Notes: generated by a model not told the origin, from the letters alone. A stretch of 64,000 bases of DNA from Micromonospora echinofusca (GCF_900091445.1 NZ_LT607733.1:4305001-4369000); one strand, 5' to 3'. Counted from the first letter of the stretch, positions 1 to 14,383 are shown. Program-made: numbers and translations.

Positions 1-611
1 CGCACCGCCGCCGCCACGTCGCGGACGTCGACGAAGTCGCGGTGGGCGTCCAGTGGACCGGTGCGCAGCTCGGCGCCGGGGGTGGGCCGGCCGAGCTGCG
101 CGGCGACCCGCCCGAGCAGCGTCGTCGCCGGGAGTCCCGGACCGATCGGGTTGAAGACCCGCAGCACCACGGCGTCGACCCGGCCCGCGCGGGCCGCCAG
201 CTCGGTCAACCGGGTGGCCGCGGCCTGGCTGACGCCGTAGTCGCTGACCGGTTCCGCCGGGTCGTCCTCGCTCACCGACGCCCCGAACGGTGTCGGTCCG
301 TACTCGGCCGCCGATCCGAGCCGCACCAGGCGGGCCATGGGCGCCGCGACCGCGACCGCCTCCACCAACCGCGCGGCGACGACCGTGTTCGCCAGCACGA
401 GGTCGGCCGCGGTGCCGCTCACCGCGCCCGCGCAGGTGACCACCGCGTCGGGGCGTACGGAGGTGAGCAGTGCGCGCAGCTCCTCGGTGTCGCAGCGGGT
501 GAGGTCGCACTCGGCGCGGGTGGGGCAGACCAGGTCGCCGTCGACTTCCAGGGCCCGCCGGACATGTGTCCCGAGGAAGCCCGAGGCGCCGAGGACGAGG
601 ATCCTTTTCAT
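1..611 (-). CDS. NAD-dependent epimerase/dehydratase, 3' part cut by window edge
   Basis: Extended short-chain dehydrogenase that probably epimerises, dehydrates or reduces a nucleotide sugar. The ATG at 611 opens on a Rossmann strand with GASGFLG (residues 8-14), and the body has the LGSAAEYG segment with the catalytic Ser and then SDYGVSQ. The catalytic YxxxK motif therefore reads Y125-G-V-S-Q129, so the usual Lys is Gln. About 203 residues lie in the window and the C-terminal substrate domain is missing. Its start overlaps the stop of the nucleotidyltransferase gene by four bases (608-611), so the two are translationally coupled and probably act on one sugar. The substrate cannot be inferred. 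The fold is secure; activity is open because of the Lys-to-Gln change. Confidence 0.85.
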   Translation of the reverse strand, partial: MKRILVLGASGFLGTHVRRALEVDGDLVCPTRAECDLTRCDTEELRALLTSVRPDAVVTCAGAVSGTAADLVLANTVVAARLVEAVAVAAPMARLVRLGSAAEYGPTPFGASVSEDDPAEPVSDYGVSQAAATRLTELAARAGRVDAVVLRVFNPIGPGLPATTLLGRVAAQLGRPTPGAELRTGPLDAHRDFVDVRDVAAAV

Positions 612-1336
612 ACCGCGGAGGGTGCCCGCGCGGGCAGCAGCATCGGCTCCACCTCGGCGAAGCAGCGGTTGGCCTCGTCGTAGTCCTCGGGGCGGCCGAT
701 GTCGAGCCAGTAGCCGTCGAACGCGTAGCCGGCTGGCGGCTCACCCCGGCGCAGCAGGTCCAGCACCAGTTCGTCGAACCCGAAGGGCATGCCGGCCGGG
801 TACCCGGCGATGGTGCTGCGGGAGAGCCCGTAGACGCCCATGCTGACCCGGTAGTCCAGGACCGGCTTCTCCGAGAAGGAGGAGATCTTGTCACCCTCCA
901 GCTCGAGCACACCGAAATCGATCTTCACCGTCCGCCGGTAGGTGGCGACGGTCAGCGGCGCCCCGGAGAGCCGGTGCGTGGCGAGCAGGTCGGCGTAGTC
1001 GAGGTCGGTGAGGACGTCGCCGTTCATGACGAGGAAGTGCTCGGGAAGCTCGTCGCGCAGGTTGAACAGCGGGCCGATGGTGGACAGTGGCTCCCGCTCC
1101 TCGGCGTACCGCACGACGAGCCCGAAACGCGAGCCGTCGCCGACGAACGCCCGGATCAGCGAACCGAGGTGATTGATGGCCAGCGTGACATGGGTGAAGC
1201 CACGTGCCGCCAACTGCCGGAGGATGATCTCCAGGATGGCGTAGTTCTCGCCGATCGGCACCAGTGGCTTCGGCAGCGTCGACGTGTAGGGGCGCAGTCG
1301 TACGCCCGCACCGCCGGCCATGATCACGACATGCAT
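608..1336 (-). CDS. Sugar-1-phosphate nucleotidyltransferase
   Basis: Enzyme of the NTP_transferase family (RmlA / mannose-1-phosphate guanylyltransferase type) that activates a sugar phosphate to an NDP-sugar. The 242-residue protein begins with the nucleotide-binding loop [13 protein letters not shown] (residues 6-18) followed by [10 protein letters not shown], and has the metal-site region VMNGDVLTD near residue 107. It lacks the C-terminal left-handed beta-helix of GlgC-type enzymes, so it is a short single-domain form. GGAGG lies about five bases before the ATG. It is the upstream partner of the coupled epimerase gene. The nucleotide and sugar cannot be told from sequence alone. The divergent nadK starts about 190 bp away. 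Confidence 0.88.
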   Translation of the reverse strand: MHVVIMAGGAGVRLRPYTSTLPKPLVPIGENYAILEIILRQLAARGFTHVTLAINHLGSLIRAFVGDGSRFGLVVRYAEEREPLSTIGPLFNLRDELPEHFLVMNGDVLTDLDYADLLATHRLSGAPLTVATYRRTVKIDFGVLELEGDKISSFSEKPVLDYRVSMGVYGLSRSTIAGYPAGMPFGFDELVLDLLRRGEPPAGYAFDGYWLDIGRPEDYDEANRCFAEVEPMLLPARAPSAV

Positions 1337-1525
1337 CGCCCCTCCGCTCGTCGCGCGACGCCTTTCATTGCCTGGTCAACGAGCAGGGCAGACGCAAGGT
1401 ACGCATGACGCCCGCTCTTGTCACCCCGGCTGAAGGCGGCCGACAGAGCCGATCGGTCCCGCGGACCACGCCGCACCTGTGCGTTCCGGCCACCCGGCAG
1501 GCCCGGCCTGTGGTGAGCTGTAGCC

Positions 1526-2455
1526 ATGGAACGGATCCGGCTCGGGCTGGTGCTGCACCCGACCCGGGACGTGACCGAGGTGGTGGAGATCATCGAACGC
1601 TGGGCGGACCGGCAGGGGGTGACCCTCGCGGTCCGCGCCGAGGACAGCCACCGGGTGCCGGCGAGCGTCGAGCCACTGCCCGTCGACCAGGTGCCGGTGG
1701 TCTGCGACGCGCTGATCAGCATCGGCGGGGACGGCACGATGCTCGGCGCGCTGCGTTCGGCCGTGAACGACCCGAAGCCGGTGCTCGGCGTGCACCTGGG
1801 CCGGCTGGGGTTCCTGGTGGAGGTCGAGCCGCCGGAGCTGCCGGCGGCGCTGGACCGGCTGGCCGCTCGGGACTTCACGGTGGAACGGCACAGCTGCCTC
1901 GTCTGCGACGTGTGCGGCGACGACGTCGTGGCCTTCAACGACATCGCGCTGGTGCGGCAGCCCGGCGCCGGCTTCGTGTCCGCCACCCTCGCGGTGGACG
2001 GTCAGCGGTACGGCTTCTACCGCTGCGACGCGCTGGTGGTGAGCACCCCGAGCGGCTCCACCGCGTACAGCTACGCCGCCGGCGGCCCCCTGGTCTCGCC
2101 CGCCAGTGATGCCGTGGTGGTGACCCCGTCGGCGCCGATGGCGGGCATCTCAAGGGCGGTGGTGCTCTCCCCCGACGAGGCCATCCAGTTGGAGCTGACG
2201 CCGGGCTCCGCCCCGGTCGCGGTCGAGATGGACGGCCGGATCTTCCGGGAGGCCGCCACCTCCGGCGCGTTGCAGGTGCGCTACCGCCGCGACGCCGGCC
2301 TGGTGGTACGCCTCGACCCGCGCCGCTACCAGGAGCGCAACCAGCTCAAGCTCAGCCTGCTGGACCTGCCGCTACTGCCCGAGCAGTTGCGCGAACTGCT
2401 CCCCGAGAACCTGCGCGAGCAGCTCAACCGTCGCCAGCTTCCGCCGCCCCGCTGA
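1526..2455 (+). CDS. nadK: NAD kinase
   Basis: ATP- or polyphosphate-dependent NAD kinase, cytosolic source of NADP. At 309 residues it is close to the usual length. It shows the diagnostic ISIGGDGTMLGALR motif around residues 69-82, a VHLGRLGFLVE strand, the FNDIALVR segment where most family members have NE, the STPSGSTAYSYAAGGPLV loop and the SAPMAGISRAVVLSP motif. It stands alone between a divergent nucleotidyltransferase and convergent pgm, nine bases from the end of pgm. No strong ribosome site is visible; GGTGAG sits about nine bases before the ATG. The product name is secure. Whether this is the only NAD kinase of the genome cannot be judged here. Confidence 0.93.
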   Translation: MERIRLGLVLHPTRDVTEVVEIIERWADRQGVTLAVRAEDSHRVPASVEPLPVDQVPVVCDALISIGGDGTMLGALRSAVNDPKPVLGVHLGRLGFLVEVEPPELPAALDRLAARDFTVERHSCLVCDVCGDDVVAFNDIALVRQPGAGFVSATLAVDGQRYGFYRCDALVVSTPSGSTAYSYAAGGPLVSPASDAVVVTPSAPMAGISRAVVLSPDEAIQLELTPGSAPVAVEMDGRIFREAATSGALQVRYRRDAGLVVRLDPRRYQERNQLKLSLLDLPLLPEQLRELLPENLREQLNRRQLPPPR

Positions 2456-2463
2456 CCGGTGGG

Positions 2464-4106
<1,643 letters not shown>

Positions 4107-4110
<4 letters not shown>

Positions 4111-5339
4111 GGTTCCACCTTCTGTCCCTTGCCGATGACCACGATGCCGTTGTCGGAGACGGTGTAGCGCTGCCGGTCCTTCTCCAGGTCGACGCCGATC
4201 TCCGCGCCCTCGGGCACGACCACGTTCTTGTCGAGGATGGCCCGGCGGACGACCGCGTGCCGGCCGATGTCGACCCCCTCCATGAGCACCGCGCCGTCCA
4301 CGTGCGCCCAGGAGTGCACCTTCACCTTGGGCGAGACGACCGAGTTCTCCACCAGGGAGCCGGAGATCACCGCGCCGGGCGAGACCATCGAGGCGACCGC
4401 CCGGCCGACCCGCTCGCCCCACTGGTGCACGAACTTGGCGGGCGGGTAGGTGAGCTGCCCGGTGTAGATGGGCCACTCGAAGTTGTAGAGGTTGAACACG
4501 GGGTGCACGTTGATCAGGTCCATGTGGGCGTCGTAGAAGGAGTCGAGCGTCCCCACGTCGCGCCAGTAGCCGCGGTCCCGGTCGGTGCTGCCCGGCACCT
4601 CGTTGTCGCGGAAGTCGTAGACGTTGGCCTCGCCGCGCTCCACGAGCATCGGGATGATGCTGCCGCCCATGTCGTGCTTGCTGGTCTTGTCCTCCGCGTC
4701 GCGCTCGACCGCCTCGCACAGCGCCTTCGTGCTGAACACGTAGTTGCCCATCGAGGCGTAGATCTCGTCGGGCGCGTCGGGCAGGCCGACCGCGTCGGTG
4801 GGCTTCTCGCGGAACGCCCGGATCCGCCGGCCGTCCTCGCCGACCTCGATCACGCCGAACTGGTCGGCCATCGACAGCGGCTGCCGGATGCCGGCCACGG
4901 TGACGCCGGCGCCGGAGGCGATGTGGTCCTCCACCATCTGGCGCGGATCCATCCGGTAGATGTGGTCGGCGCCGAAGACGATCACGTGGTCCGGCTGCTC
5001 GTCGTGGATCAGGTTGAAGCTCTGGTAGATCGCGTCGGCGGAGCCGGCGAACCACCACGGGCCGCGCCGCTGCTGCGCCGGCACGGGCGTGACGTAGTTG
5101 CCGAGCAGGGTCGACATCCGCCACGTCTTGGTGATGTGCCGGTCCAGCGAGTGGGACTTGTACTGGGTCAGCACGACGATCTTCAGATAGCCGGCGTTCG
5201 CCAGGTTGGACAGAACGAAGTCGACCATGCGGTACATCCCGCCGAACGGGACGGCCGGCTTGGCCCGGTCCGTGGTGAGCGGCATGAGGCGCTTGCCTTC
5301 TCCGCCGGCCAGGACGATCGCGAGCACCTTGGCAGCCAT
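4107..5339 (-). CDS. glgC: Glucose-1-phosphate adenylyltransferase
   Basis: Makes ADP-glucose from ATP and glucose-1-phosphate, the committed step to GlgM/GlgA. The 410-residue protein starts with [18 protein letters not shown] (residues 5-22), then [34 protein letters not shown] and the FREKP motif, and ends in a hexapeptide left-handed beta-helix (about residues 290-400). It overlaps pgm by four bases. A TAGCGT box six bases before the ATG suggests a leaderless transcript. glgA starts divergently 95 bp away, so substrate supply and use are organised around one intergenic region. Confidence 0.96.
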
Positions 5340-5345
5340 GTCCAG

Positions 5346-5351
5346 ACGCTA
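5346..5351 (-). promoter_or_regulatory. Putative -10 box of leaderless glgC
   Basis: TAGCGT on the minus strand ends six bases before the glgC ATG, which places transcription initiation at or next to the start codon. No clear -35 is seen. Confidence 0.5.
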
Positions 5352-5421
5352 TCTACCGCGCCGTCACTTCACCACTCGTACGGGCACAGTTCCACAGCCG
5401 GTGCGGCGGCGCCATCTGCAC

Positions 5422-5427
5422 TAGGGT
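5422..5427 (+). promoter_or_regulatory. Putative -10 box of leaderless glgA; decides the start
   Basis: TAGGGT ends seven bases before the ATG at 5435. The upstream in-frame GTG at 5426 overlaps this box, so the ATG is preferred as the start. Confidence 0.55.
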
Positions 5428-5434
5428 GCCGTTC

Positions 5435-6634
5435 ATGAACGACTCCGCCGGGCTGCGCGTCGACCTGCTGACCCGTGAGTACCCGCCCGAGGTGTACGGC
5501 GGCGCCGGCGTGCACGTCGAGTACCTGGCCCGTGAGCTGCGCCGACTCGCCGACGTACGGGTGCACTGCTTCGGCGCGCCACGCTCGGAGCCGGGCGTCG
5601 CCGCGTACGCCGAGCCGGCGGGCCTGACCGGCGCGAACGCCGCGCTGCGGACGATGGGCGTGGACCTGGAGATGGCGGCGGCGTGCGCCGGCACCGACGT
5701 GGTGCACAGCCACACCTGGTACGCCAACTTCGCCGGGCACACGGCGAAGCTGCTGCACGGCGTGCCGCACGTGGTGACCGCGCACAGCCTGGAGCCGCTG
5801 CGGCCGTGGAAGGCCGAGCAGCTCGGCGGCGGCTACGCGCTCTCCTCCTGGTGCGAGCGCACGGCGTTCGAGGCGGCCGACGCGATCATCGCGGTCAGCG
5901 AGGGGATGCGTCGCGACGTGCTGACCGCCTACCCGGCGGTCAACCCGGACCGGGTGCGGGTGGTGCACAACGGCATCGACACGGCGCAGTATGCCCCGGA
6001 CCACGGCACGGACGTCGTGGACCGGCTCGGAATCGACCCGGCCCGGCCCAGCGTGGTGTACGTGGGGCGGATCACCCGGCAGAAGGGCCTGCCCTACCTG
6101 CTGCGCGCGGCGCGCGACCTGCCGGCGGACACCCAACTGGTGCTGCTCGCCGGCGCGCCGGACACCCCGGAGATCGCCGCCGAGGTGGAGGGCCTGGTGA
6201 GCGAGCTGCGGGCGAACCGCTCCGGCGTGGTGTGGGTGGCCGAGATGCTGCCGAAGCACGAGGTGATCCAGGTGCTCACCCACGCCACCGTCTTCGTCTG
6301 CCCCTCCGTATACGAGCCGATGGGCATCGTGAACCTGGAGGCGATGGCGTGCGAGACGGCGGTGGTGGCCACCGCCACCGGCGGCATCCCCGAGGTGGTC
6401 GCCGACGGCGAGACCGGGCTGCTGGTCGGAATCGAGCAGGCCACCGACGGCTCCGGCCGGCCGCTGGACCCGGGTCGGTTCGTCGCCGACCTCGCGGCGC
6501 GGATCAACGAGGTGCTCGCCGATCCGGGCCGCGCCAAGGAACTCGGGCTGGCGGGCCGGAGCCGGGCGGTCGAGCACTTCTCCTGGGACGCCCTCGCCCG
6601 ACGGACGCTCGAGGTCTACCACTCAGTGCGGTGA
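5435..6634 (+). CDS. glgA: GT4 glycogen synthase / alpha-maltose-1-phosphate synthase (GlgM type)
   Basis: Actinobacterial GlgA-like transferase of about 399 residues. In this lineage such proteins use ADP-glucose and glucose-1-phosphate to make alpha-maltose-1-phosphate, the donor for GlgE, and may also extend glucans. The protein begins MNDSAGLRVDLLTREYPPEV with YGGAGVHVEYLAREL, has the GT-B hinge VYVGRITRQKGLPYLL (residues 200-220) and the C-terminal PSVYEPMGIVNLEAMAC donor site (EX7E-like). It is divergent from glgC-pgm and 2.1 kb from glgE-glgB, which supports the GlgM role. A strong hairpin (6671-6695) lies downstream. The family is certain; GlgM against GlgA is inferred from context and length. 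Confidence 0.92.
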   Translation: MNDSAGLRVDLLTREYPPEVYGGAGVHVEYLARELRRLADVRVHCFGAPRSEPGVAAYAEPAGLTGANAALRTMGVDLEMAAACAGTDVVHSHTWYANFAGHTAKLLHGVPHVVTAHSLEPLRPWKAEQLGGGYALSSWCERTAFEAADAIIAVSEGMRRDVLTAYPAVNPDRVRVVHNGIDTAQYAPDHGTDVVDRLGIDPARPSVVYVGRITRQKGLPYLLRAARDLPADTQLVLLAGAPDTPEIAAEVEGLVSELRANRSGVVWVAEMLPKHEVIQVLTHATVFVCPSVYEPMGIVNLEAMACETAVVATATGGIPEVVADGETGLLVGIEQATDGSGRPLDPGRFVADLAARINEVLADPGRAKELGLAGRSRAVEHFSWDALARRTLEVYHSVR

Positions 6635-6670
6635 AGACCGTCGGCCGTGACCCGACGCGTGTTCGTCGCG

Positions 6671-6695
6671 GTACCGGCCCCGCCGGGGCCGGTAC
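6671..6695 (+). terminator. GC-rich hairpin after glgA
   Basis: A perfect 11-bp stem (6671-6681 with 6685-6695) closes on a 3-base loop, without a U tract. The right arm overlaps the -10 box of the next gene (6693-6698), so termination of glgA and initiation of the Uma2 gene share bases. Confidence 0.6.
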
Positions 6696-6698
6696 GAT
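6693..6698 (+). promoter_or_regulatory. Putative -10 box of leaderless Uma2-family gene
   Basis: TACGAT ends six bases before the ATG at 6705 and no ribosome site is present, so a leaderless transcript is likely. Confidence 0.5.
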
Positions 6699-6704
6699 GC
6701 CGGC

Positions 6705-7259
6705 ATGAGCGCAGAGGCGGTTGGCAGGTCGATGCCCCCGGTCGTGACGCTCGACGATCTGGCCGCGATGATGGCCGCGGACGAGCATCACCGGTACGAG
6801 ATCAGCCCTGAGGGAGTTCTCTCGATCATGCCGCCGCCGGGATATGCCCATGCGATCATCGCGACCCGGCTCATGGTGTGGCTCGCCCAGGGCGATGTGC
6901 CGGCGGACCGCATCGCCCAGGCGGTCGGGCTACGCATCCCGGGCCGCAGCGGCGGGGTCGGCGGGCGCATCCCCGATCTGGTTGTCTGGAGCAAGACCCA
7001 GTCCGACGGGGTGTGGCTGCCGGCCGGTGACGTCCTTCTCGTGGTCGAGATCGTTTCGCCCGGGTCCGAGGGCATCGACACGGTGACCAAGCGCGGCGAG
7101 TACGCCACGGCCGGCATCCCGCAGTACTGGATCGTGGAGCAGGACCCGGCACAGACCGTCACGATGCACACCTTGGACGGCGAAGACTACGGCGTACGGG
7201 CACGCATGCCGCTCGCCTGGGTGCTCAACACCAGTCCCGCCGAGCACGACCTCGGCTGA
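6705..7259 (+). CDS. Uma2 family (DUF820) putative restriction-endonuclease-fold protein
   Basis: 184-residue protein of the Uma2/DUF820 family, a PD-(D/E)XK nuclease fold common in multiple copies in actinobacteria and cyanobacteria; the biological role of most members is unknown. The core is visible as RIPDLVVW (about residues 93-100), VLLVVEIVSPGSE (113-125) with the acidic pair, and KRGEYATAGIPQYWIVE (132-148), where Lys and Glu complete the site. No methyltransferase or specificity subunit of a restriction system is adjacent: the next gene is a small-molecule-type methyltransferase. It is probably transcribed alone from its leaderless promoter. Confidence 0.85.
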   Translation: MSAEAVGRSMPPVVTLDDLAAMMAADEHHRYEISPEGVLSIMPPPGYAHAIIATRLMVWLAQGDVPADRIAQAVGLRIPGRSGGVGGRIPDLVVWSKTQSDGVWLPAGDVLLVVEIVSPGSEGIDTVTKRGEYATAGIPQYWIVEQDPAQTVTMHTLDGEDYGVRARMPLAWVLNTSPAEHDLG

Positions 7260-7278
7260 CCGGAGGCGGAGCCGGCGG

Positions 7279-7284
7279 TAGGGT
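7279..7284 (+). promoter_or_regulatory. Putative -10 box of leaderless methyltransferase gene
   Basis: TAGGGT ends six bases before the GTG at 7291. This supports that GTG as the true start. Confidence 0.5.
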
Positions 7285-7290
7285 CGCCGG

Positions 7291-8016
7291 GTGCCCGATG
7301 CGATCTTCGCCCATCCGCTGCTCGCACCGGTCTACGACGCCTTCGACGGGGACCGCGACGATCTGGCCGCCTACCTGGCGATCGCTGACGAACTGAACGC
7401 CAGGATGGTGCTCGACGTCGGCTGCGGAACCGGGTCGCTGGCGATCCAGCTCGCCGAACTCGGCCACCCGGTCGTCGGCGTCGACCCGGCCGAGGCGTCG
7501 CTCGAAGTGGCACGGTCGAAGGATCCGACGGGGAAGGTCCGCTGGATCCGTGGCGACGCCACCGCGCTGCCGGCGATCGGGGTCGACCTGGCCACGATGA
7601 CCGGGAACGTCGCCCAGGTCTTCCGCACCGACGCCGACTGGGTACAGGCCCTCCGGGGCATCCACGGCGCTCTCCGCCCGGGCGGCCACCTCGTCTTCGA
7701 GACCAGACGCCCCAAGCGTCGCGCGTGGGAGGCGTGGGCGGACGCCGCTCCGGTCAGTCGTGACGTCCCGGGCGTCGGGCCGGTGGAACAACGGCTGGAG
7801 GTCACCGAGATCGACCTGCCGTTCGTCTCCTTCCGGCACACGTACCGGTTCCTGGCCGATGGTGTGGTCGTCACGTCGGACTCGACTCTCCGGTTCCGCA
7901 GCCGCGACGAGGTCGAGTCGAGTCTGGCCGCCAACGGCTACCGGGTCCTCGACGTGCGGGATGCACCCGACCGCCCGGGTCGGGAGTTCGTGTTCGTCGC
8001 GCAACGGTCGAACTAG
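7291..8016 (+). CDS. Class I SAM-dependent methyltransferase
   Basis: 241-residue Rossmann methyltransferase. Motif I is VLDVGCGTGSLAIQLAELG near residue 40, followed by the acidic-loop segment VVGVDPAEASLEVAR, then IRGDATALP (motif II region) and RPGGHLVFETRRP (motif III). The sequence resembles ubiquinone/menaquinone-type and small-molecule methyltransferases (Methyltransf_25), and the substrate is unknown. Its stop overlaps the stop of the convergent regulator fragment by four bases (8013-8016). The GTG start is supported by a -10 box six bases upstream. Confidence 0.88.
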   Translation: MPDAIFAHPLLAPVYDAFDGDRDDLAAYLAIADELNARMVLDVGCGTGSLAIQLAELGHPVVGVDPAEASLEVARSKDPTGKVRWIRGDATALPAIGVDLATMTGNVAQVFRTDADWVQALRGIHGALRPGGHLVFETRRPKRRAWEAWADAAPVSRDVPGVGPVEQRLEVTEIDLPFVSFRHTYRFLADGVVVTSDSTLRFRSRDEVESSLAANGYRVLDVRDAPDRPGREFVFVAQRSN

Positions 8017-8552
8017 ACCCTCAGGGTCGCGGCGAGGCGGGCCAGGCCGGCGGGGGCGGCGGCGTACCGGGCCACGGTGGCGACCAGGTCGCGCACCGCC
8101 GGCCGGTCGTGCACCTCGCTGTGCGCGGTGCGTTCGGCGTCCAGCAGCGCCCGCCCCGCCCGGACCATGTCGCCGGCGAGAGCGTGTACGCGGGCCACGT
8201 CGAGCAGGTACGCCGCCCGGTGCTCGGGCGGCAGCCAACCCCACTGCTCACCGCAGACCAGCCGCTCGTGCCGTACCGTCGCAGCCTGCACGTCTCCGAC
8301 GGCGGCCTCGGCCACCACCCGCGCCGCCTCGACCGACGCCCGGCCGAAGCCGCCGCCGACCGCTGCCGCCGCCTCGGCCTGGTCGAGCAGGGCGGCCACC
8401 CGGCGCTCGTCTCCCCGGCCGGCGGCGGCGAGGGCGGCCTGGAGCAGCAACGTCACGTGCAGCGACGGGGCACCGTCACCGGCCGGCGGCAGGGCACCCT
8501 CGGCCGACTCGCCCGGCGGGAGACGGCGGGCGGCCACGAGCGCCGTCTCCAT
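8013..8552 (-). pseudogene. 5'-truncated regulator fragment (TPR-like C-terminal part)
   Basis: 179 residues of Ala/Leu-rich helical repeats (for example VRHERLVCGEQWGWLPPEHR and VRDLVATVARYA) that resemble the C-terminal, TPR-like half of actinobacterial helix-turn-helix regulators. This likeness is from memory of the family and is only moderate. No DNA-binding domain is present. Coding-like sequence continues in frame upstream of the first ATG (codons for DLLRRSA) directly into the end of the palindrome at 8567-8620, and meets an in-frame TGA in the palindrome centre. The bases on the other side of the palindrome show no matching N-terminus. It is most simply a remnant whose 5' half was lost at the palindrome, but a short intact gene starting at 8552 cannot be excluded. 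Confidence 0.55.
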
Positions 8553-8566
8553 CGCGGAGCGCCGCA

Positions 8567-8620
8567 GTAGATCTTGGCAGGAAACGGCCCCTCAAGGGGC
8601 CGATTCGTACCAAGATCTAC
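8567..8620. repeat. 54-bp palindromic REP/MITE-like element
   Basis: Outer arms gtagatcttgg and ccaagatctac form a perfect 11-bp inverted repeat, and inside them cggcccct/aggggccg forms a perfect 8-bp stem around CA. Seven unpaired bases on each side separate the two stems. The element abuts the truncated regulator fragment on one side and the glgE upstream region on the other. Its form fits short dispersed intergenic palindromes of GC-rich actinobacteria. Only one copy is seen in this window. Confidence 0.7.
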
Positions 8621-8764
8621 GCCGCCACTGCCCACGCCCGCCAGCCACCGCGCCCTGAGGGGCTGCGGGCACCAGGTATCCGCGGCCCTGACCGGACCTC
8701 TGATGAACAAGTCAGGAGGGAGGGCGATGGGGTGCTTGGCCGCGCGCGAAAGGATCTCGCGCAG

Positions 8765-8770
8765 TAGGTT
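8765..8770 (+). promoter_or_regulatory. Putative -10 box of leaderless glgE
   Basis: TAGGTT ends six bases before the GTG at 8777, which supports that start. The region between the palindrome and this box (8621-8764) shows no gene. Confidence 0.5.
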
Positions 8771-8776
8771 GAACCG

Positions 8777-12960
<4,184 letters not shown>

Positions 12961-13084
12961 ACGTACGACCTGCCGCCCTACGGGGACGTGTACGTCGAGA
13001 GGCGACATCCCGTGTCGCGGTGGGGCGTAGGGGCCCGCCCGCAACCGACGAGATCCGACCGACGCCCCGACTAGCAGGCGAACC

Positions 13085-13090
13085 TAGCCT
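13085..13090 (+). promoter_or_regulatory. Putative -10 box before the ATG at 13097
   Basis: TAGCCT ends six bases before the ATG at 13097, matching the leaderless arrangement of other genes here. It supports that ATG as the original start of the following, apparently frameshifted gene. Confidence 0.5.
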
Positions 13091-13096
13091 CGGGAC

Positions 13097-13649
13097 ATGA
13101 CCTCATCCCGGCCTCTCCGACGCCTCAACCGGCCCCCTGGTGATCGGGCTTGCCGCGTTGGCGCTTGTCCGGCCGATCTTCTCCATCGTCGGCCTGATCG
13201 ACGCTCTGGGTGAACCGGCGGCTCCGCTCCTCCTCACCCTGGCCTGGGCGCTCATCGTGGGCCTCAGCCGGGTACGCGAGCCGCTGCTGACCCTCGTGGC
13301 TGCCGGGCTCAGCTACGCGGTCGCGACGATCCTGCTCAGCGCGGTGCTGTCGCCGATCCTCACCGGTCACCCGCAGGGGCCCCTCGCCACGCCGTTCGCC
13401 ATCGTCCCGTTGCTGGTCGTCGACACGATGTGGGGCCTGATCGCGGGCGGGCTGGCGGTGCTCGACGCCGGCTGCGCGACGGGCGTCGCCCCACCGGGCA
13501 CCTCGCCGCCACCGACCAGCCCGGCGACGGCCGCGGGCGGCGGTAGGAACCAGCCCGACGGGCCGGTGGTGGCGTCGACCGCCAACCCGGCCGAACCGCA
13601 TCACGCCGCGGCAGCACCCGCACAATCGAATCCGCACGGGAGACCGTAA
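13097..13649 (+). CDS. Small membrane protein, apparent +1 frameshift near its start
   Basis: The long frame (GTG 13140 to TAA 13649, 169 residues) has three to four hydrophobic segments between residues 1 and 110 (for example LLLTLAWALIVGL, LTLVAAGLSYAVATILLSAV, IVPLLVVDTMWGLIAG) and a Pro/Ala-rich polar tail. The ATG at 13097, with its own -10 box, reads MTSSRPLRRLNRP and then leaves that frame at a run of five C (13133-13137); removing one C joins it to LVIGLAALALV. So the gene is frameshifted, the assembly has one C too many, or translation starts at GTG 13140 without a ribosome site. Function unknown. It ends in TAATG, coupled to the next gene. Confidence 0.65.
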
Positions 13650-14383
13650 TGACACACCCTCCAGCGACTCCACACGATGCCGAACGACGGGCACTGCTGC
13701 GAGTCGGCGCCGTGTGCGCGATCGCCGGGCCGATCATGCTCGGCATGTCGTTGGCCCCGCACGGCGATCTGGCCACGAAGGAGGACAGCCTCGTCGGCGA
13801 GGAGGCGGCGCTGAGCTACGTCGCCGACCATTCGACCTGGTTGCTCATCCACCTGGGGACGATCGTCGCCGGGTTGATCTGGCTGGGCGCCCTCGTGGCG
13901 CTCGCGGGCACCCTGACGCGGGGCTCCGCGCGGGCCACCGGCCGGTTCCTGGTACCCAGCGCGATCGTGGGCGTCGTGTTCGTCGTCTTCGACTACGGAG
14001 TCGACGGCTACGCGCTCAAGGTCCTCGCCGACGAGTGGGCCAACGCCACAGGCCCGGAGCGGGAGGCGTTGCAACGCATAGCCGAGACCGGGCTGTGGTT
14101 GCTCAACGGCACCTTCCACAGCGAGATCGTCGTCTTCTACGGGTTGACCATGCTGCTGGCCGGCCTCGCCGTCGCACTCGACGGCCGCTTTCCACGATGG
14201 TTCGGCGTCGCCGGAGCGGTTGCCGGCGCGGCGGTGCTCGTGAACGGCCTGCTGGCCTTCGCCGGGCTGGAGTTGGGGCCGGCCGGCGGCACCGATCAGC
14301 TGGTCTTCGTCATGATCCTCCCATTGGAGGCGCTGTGGCTCATGGTCCTCGGAATCCTCATGTGGCGACACTCCAGCCGCTGA
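13649..14383 (+). CDS. Six-TM-type membrane protein of unknown function
   Basis: 244 residues with hydrophobic segments near 20-38 (VGAVCAIAGPIMLGMSLAP), 64-84 (STWLLIHLGTIVAGLIWLGAL), 105-122 (VPSAIVGVVFVVFDYGVD), 150-180 (IVVFYGLTMLLAGLAVALDG), 188-215 and 220-242. No catalytic motif is recognised. The start ATG overlaps the stop of the preceding membrane-protein gene (TAATG at 13647-13651), so the two form a coupled pair. The next gene is convergent, 42 bases away. Confidence 0.8.
   Translation: MTHPPATPHDAERRALLRVGAVCAIAGPIMLGMSLAPHGDLATKEDSLVGEEAALSYVADHSTWLLIHLGTIVAGLIWLGALVALAGTLTRGSARATGRFLVPSAIVGVVFVVFDYGVDGYALKVLADEWANATGPEREALQRIAETGLWLLNGTFHSEIVVFYGLTMLLAGLAVALDGRFPRWFGVAGAVAGAAVLVNGLLAFAGLELGPAGGTDQLVFVMILPLEALWLMVLGILMWRHSSR

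Noticed and set aside
6705..8016. Restriction-modification pair (Uma2 nuclease fold plus methyltransferase)
   Set aside because: The methyltransferase lacks a DNA-methyltransferase motif such as NPPY or DPPY and looks like a small-molecule enzyme; each gene has its own promoter.
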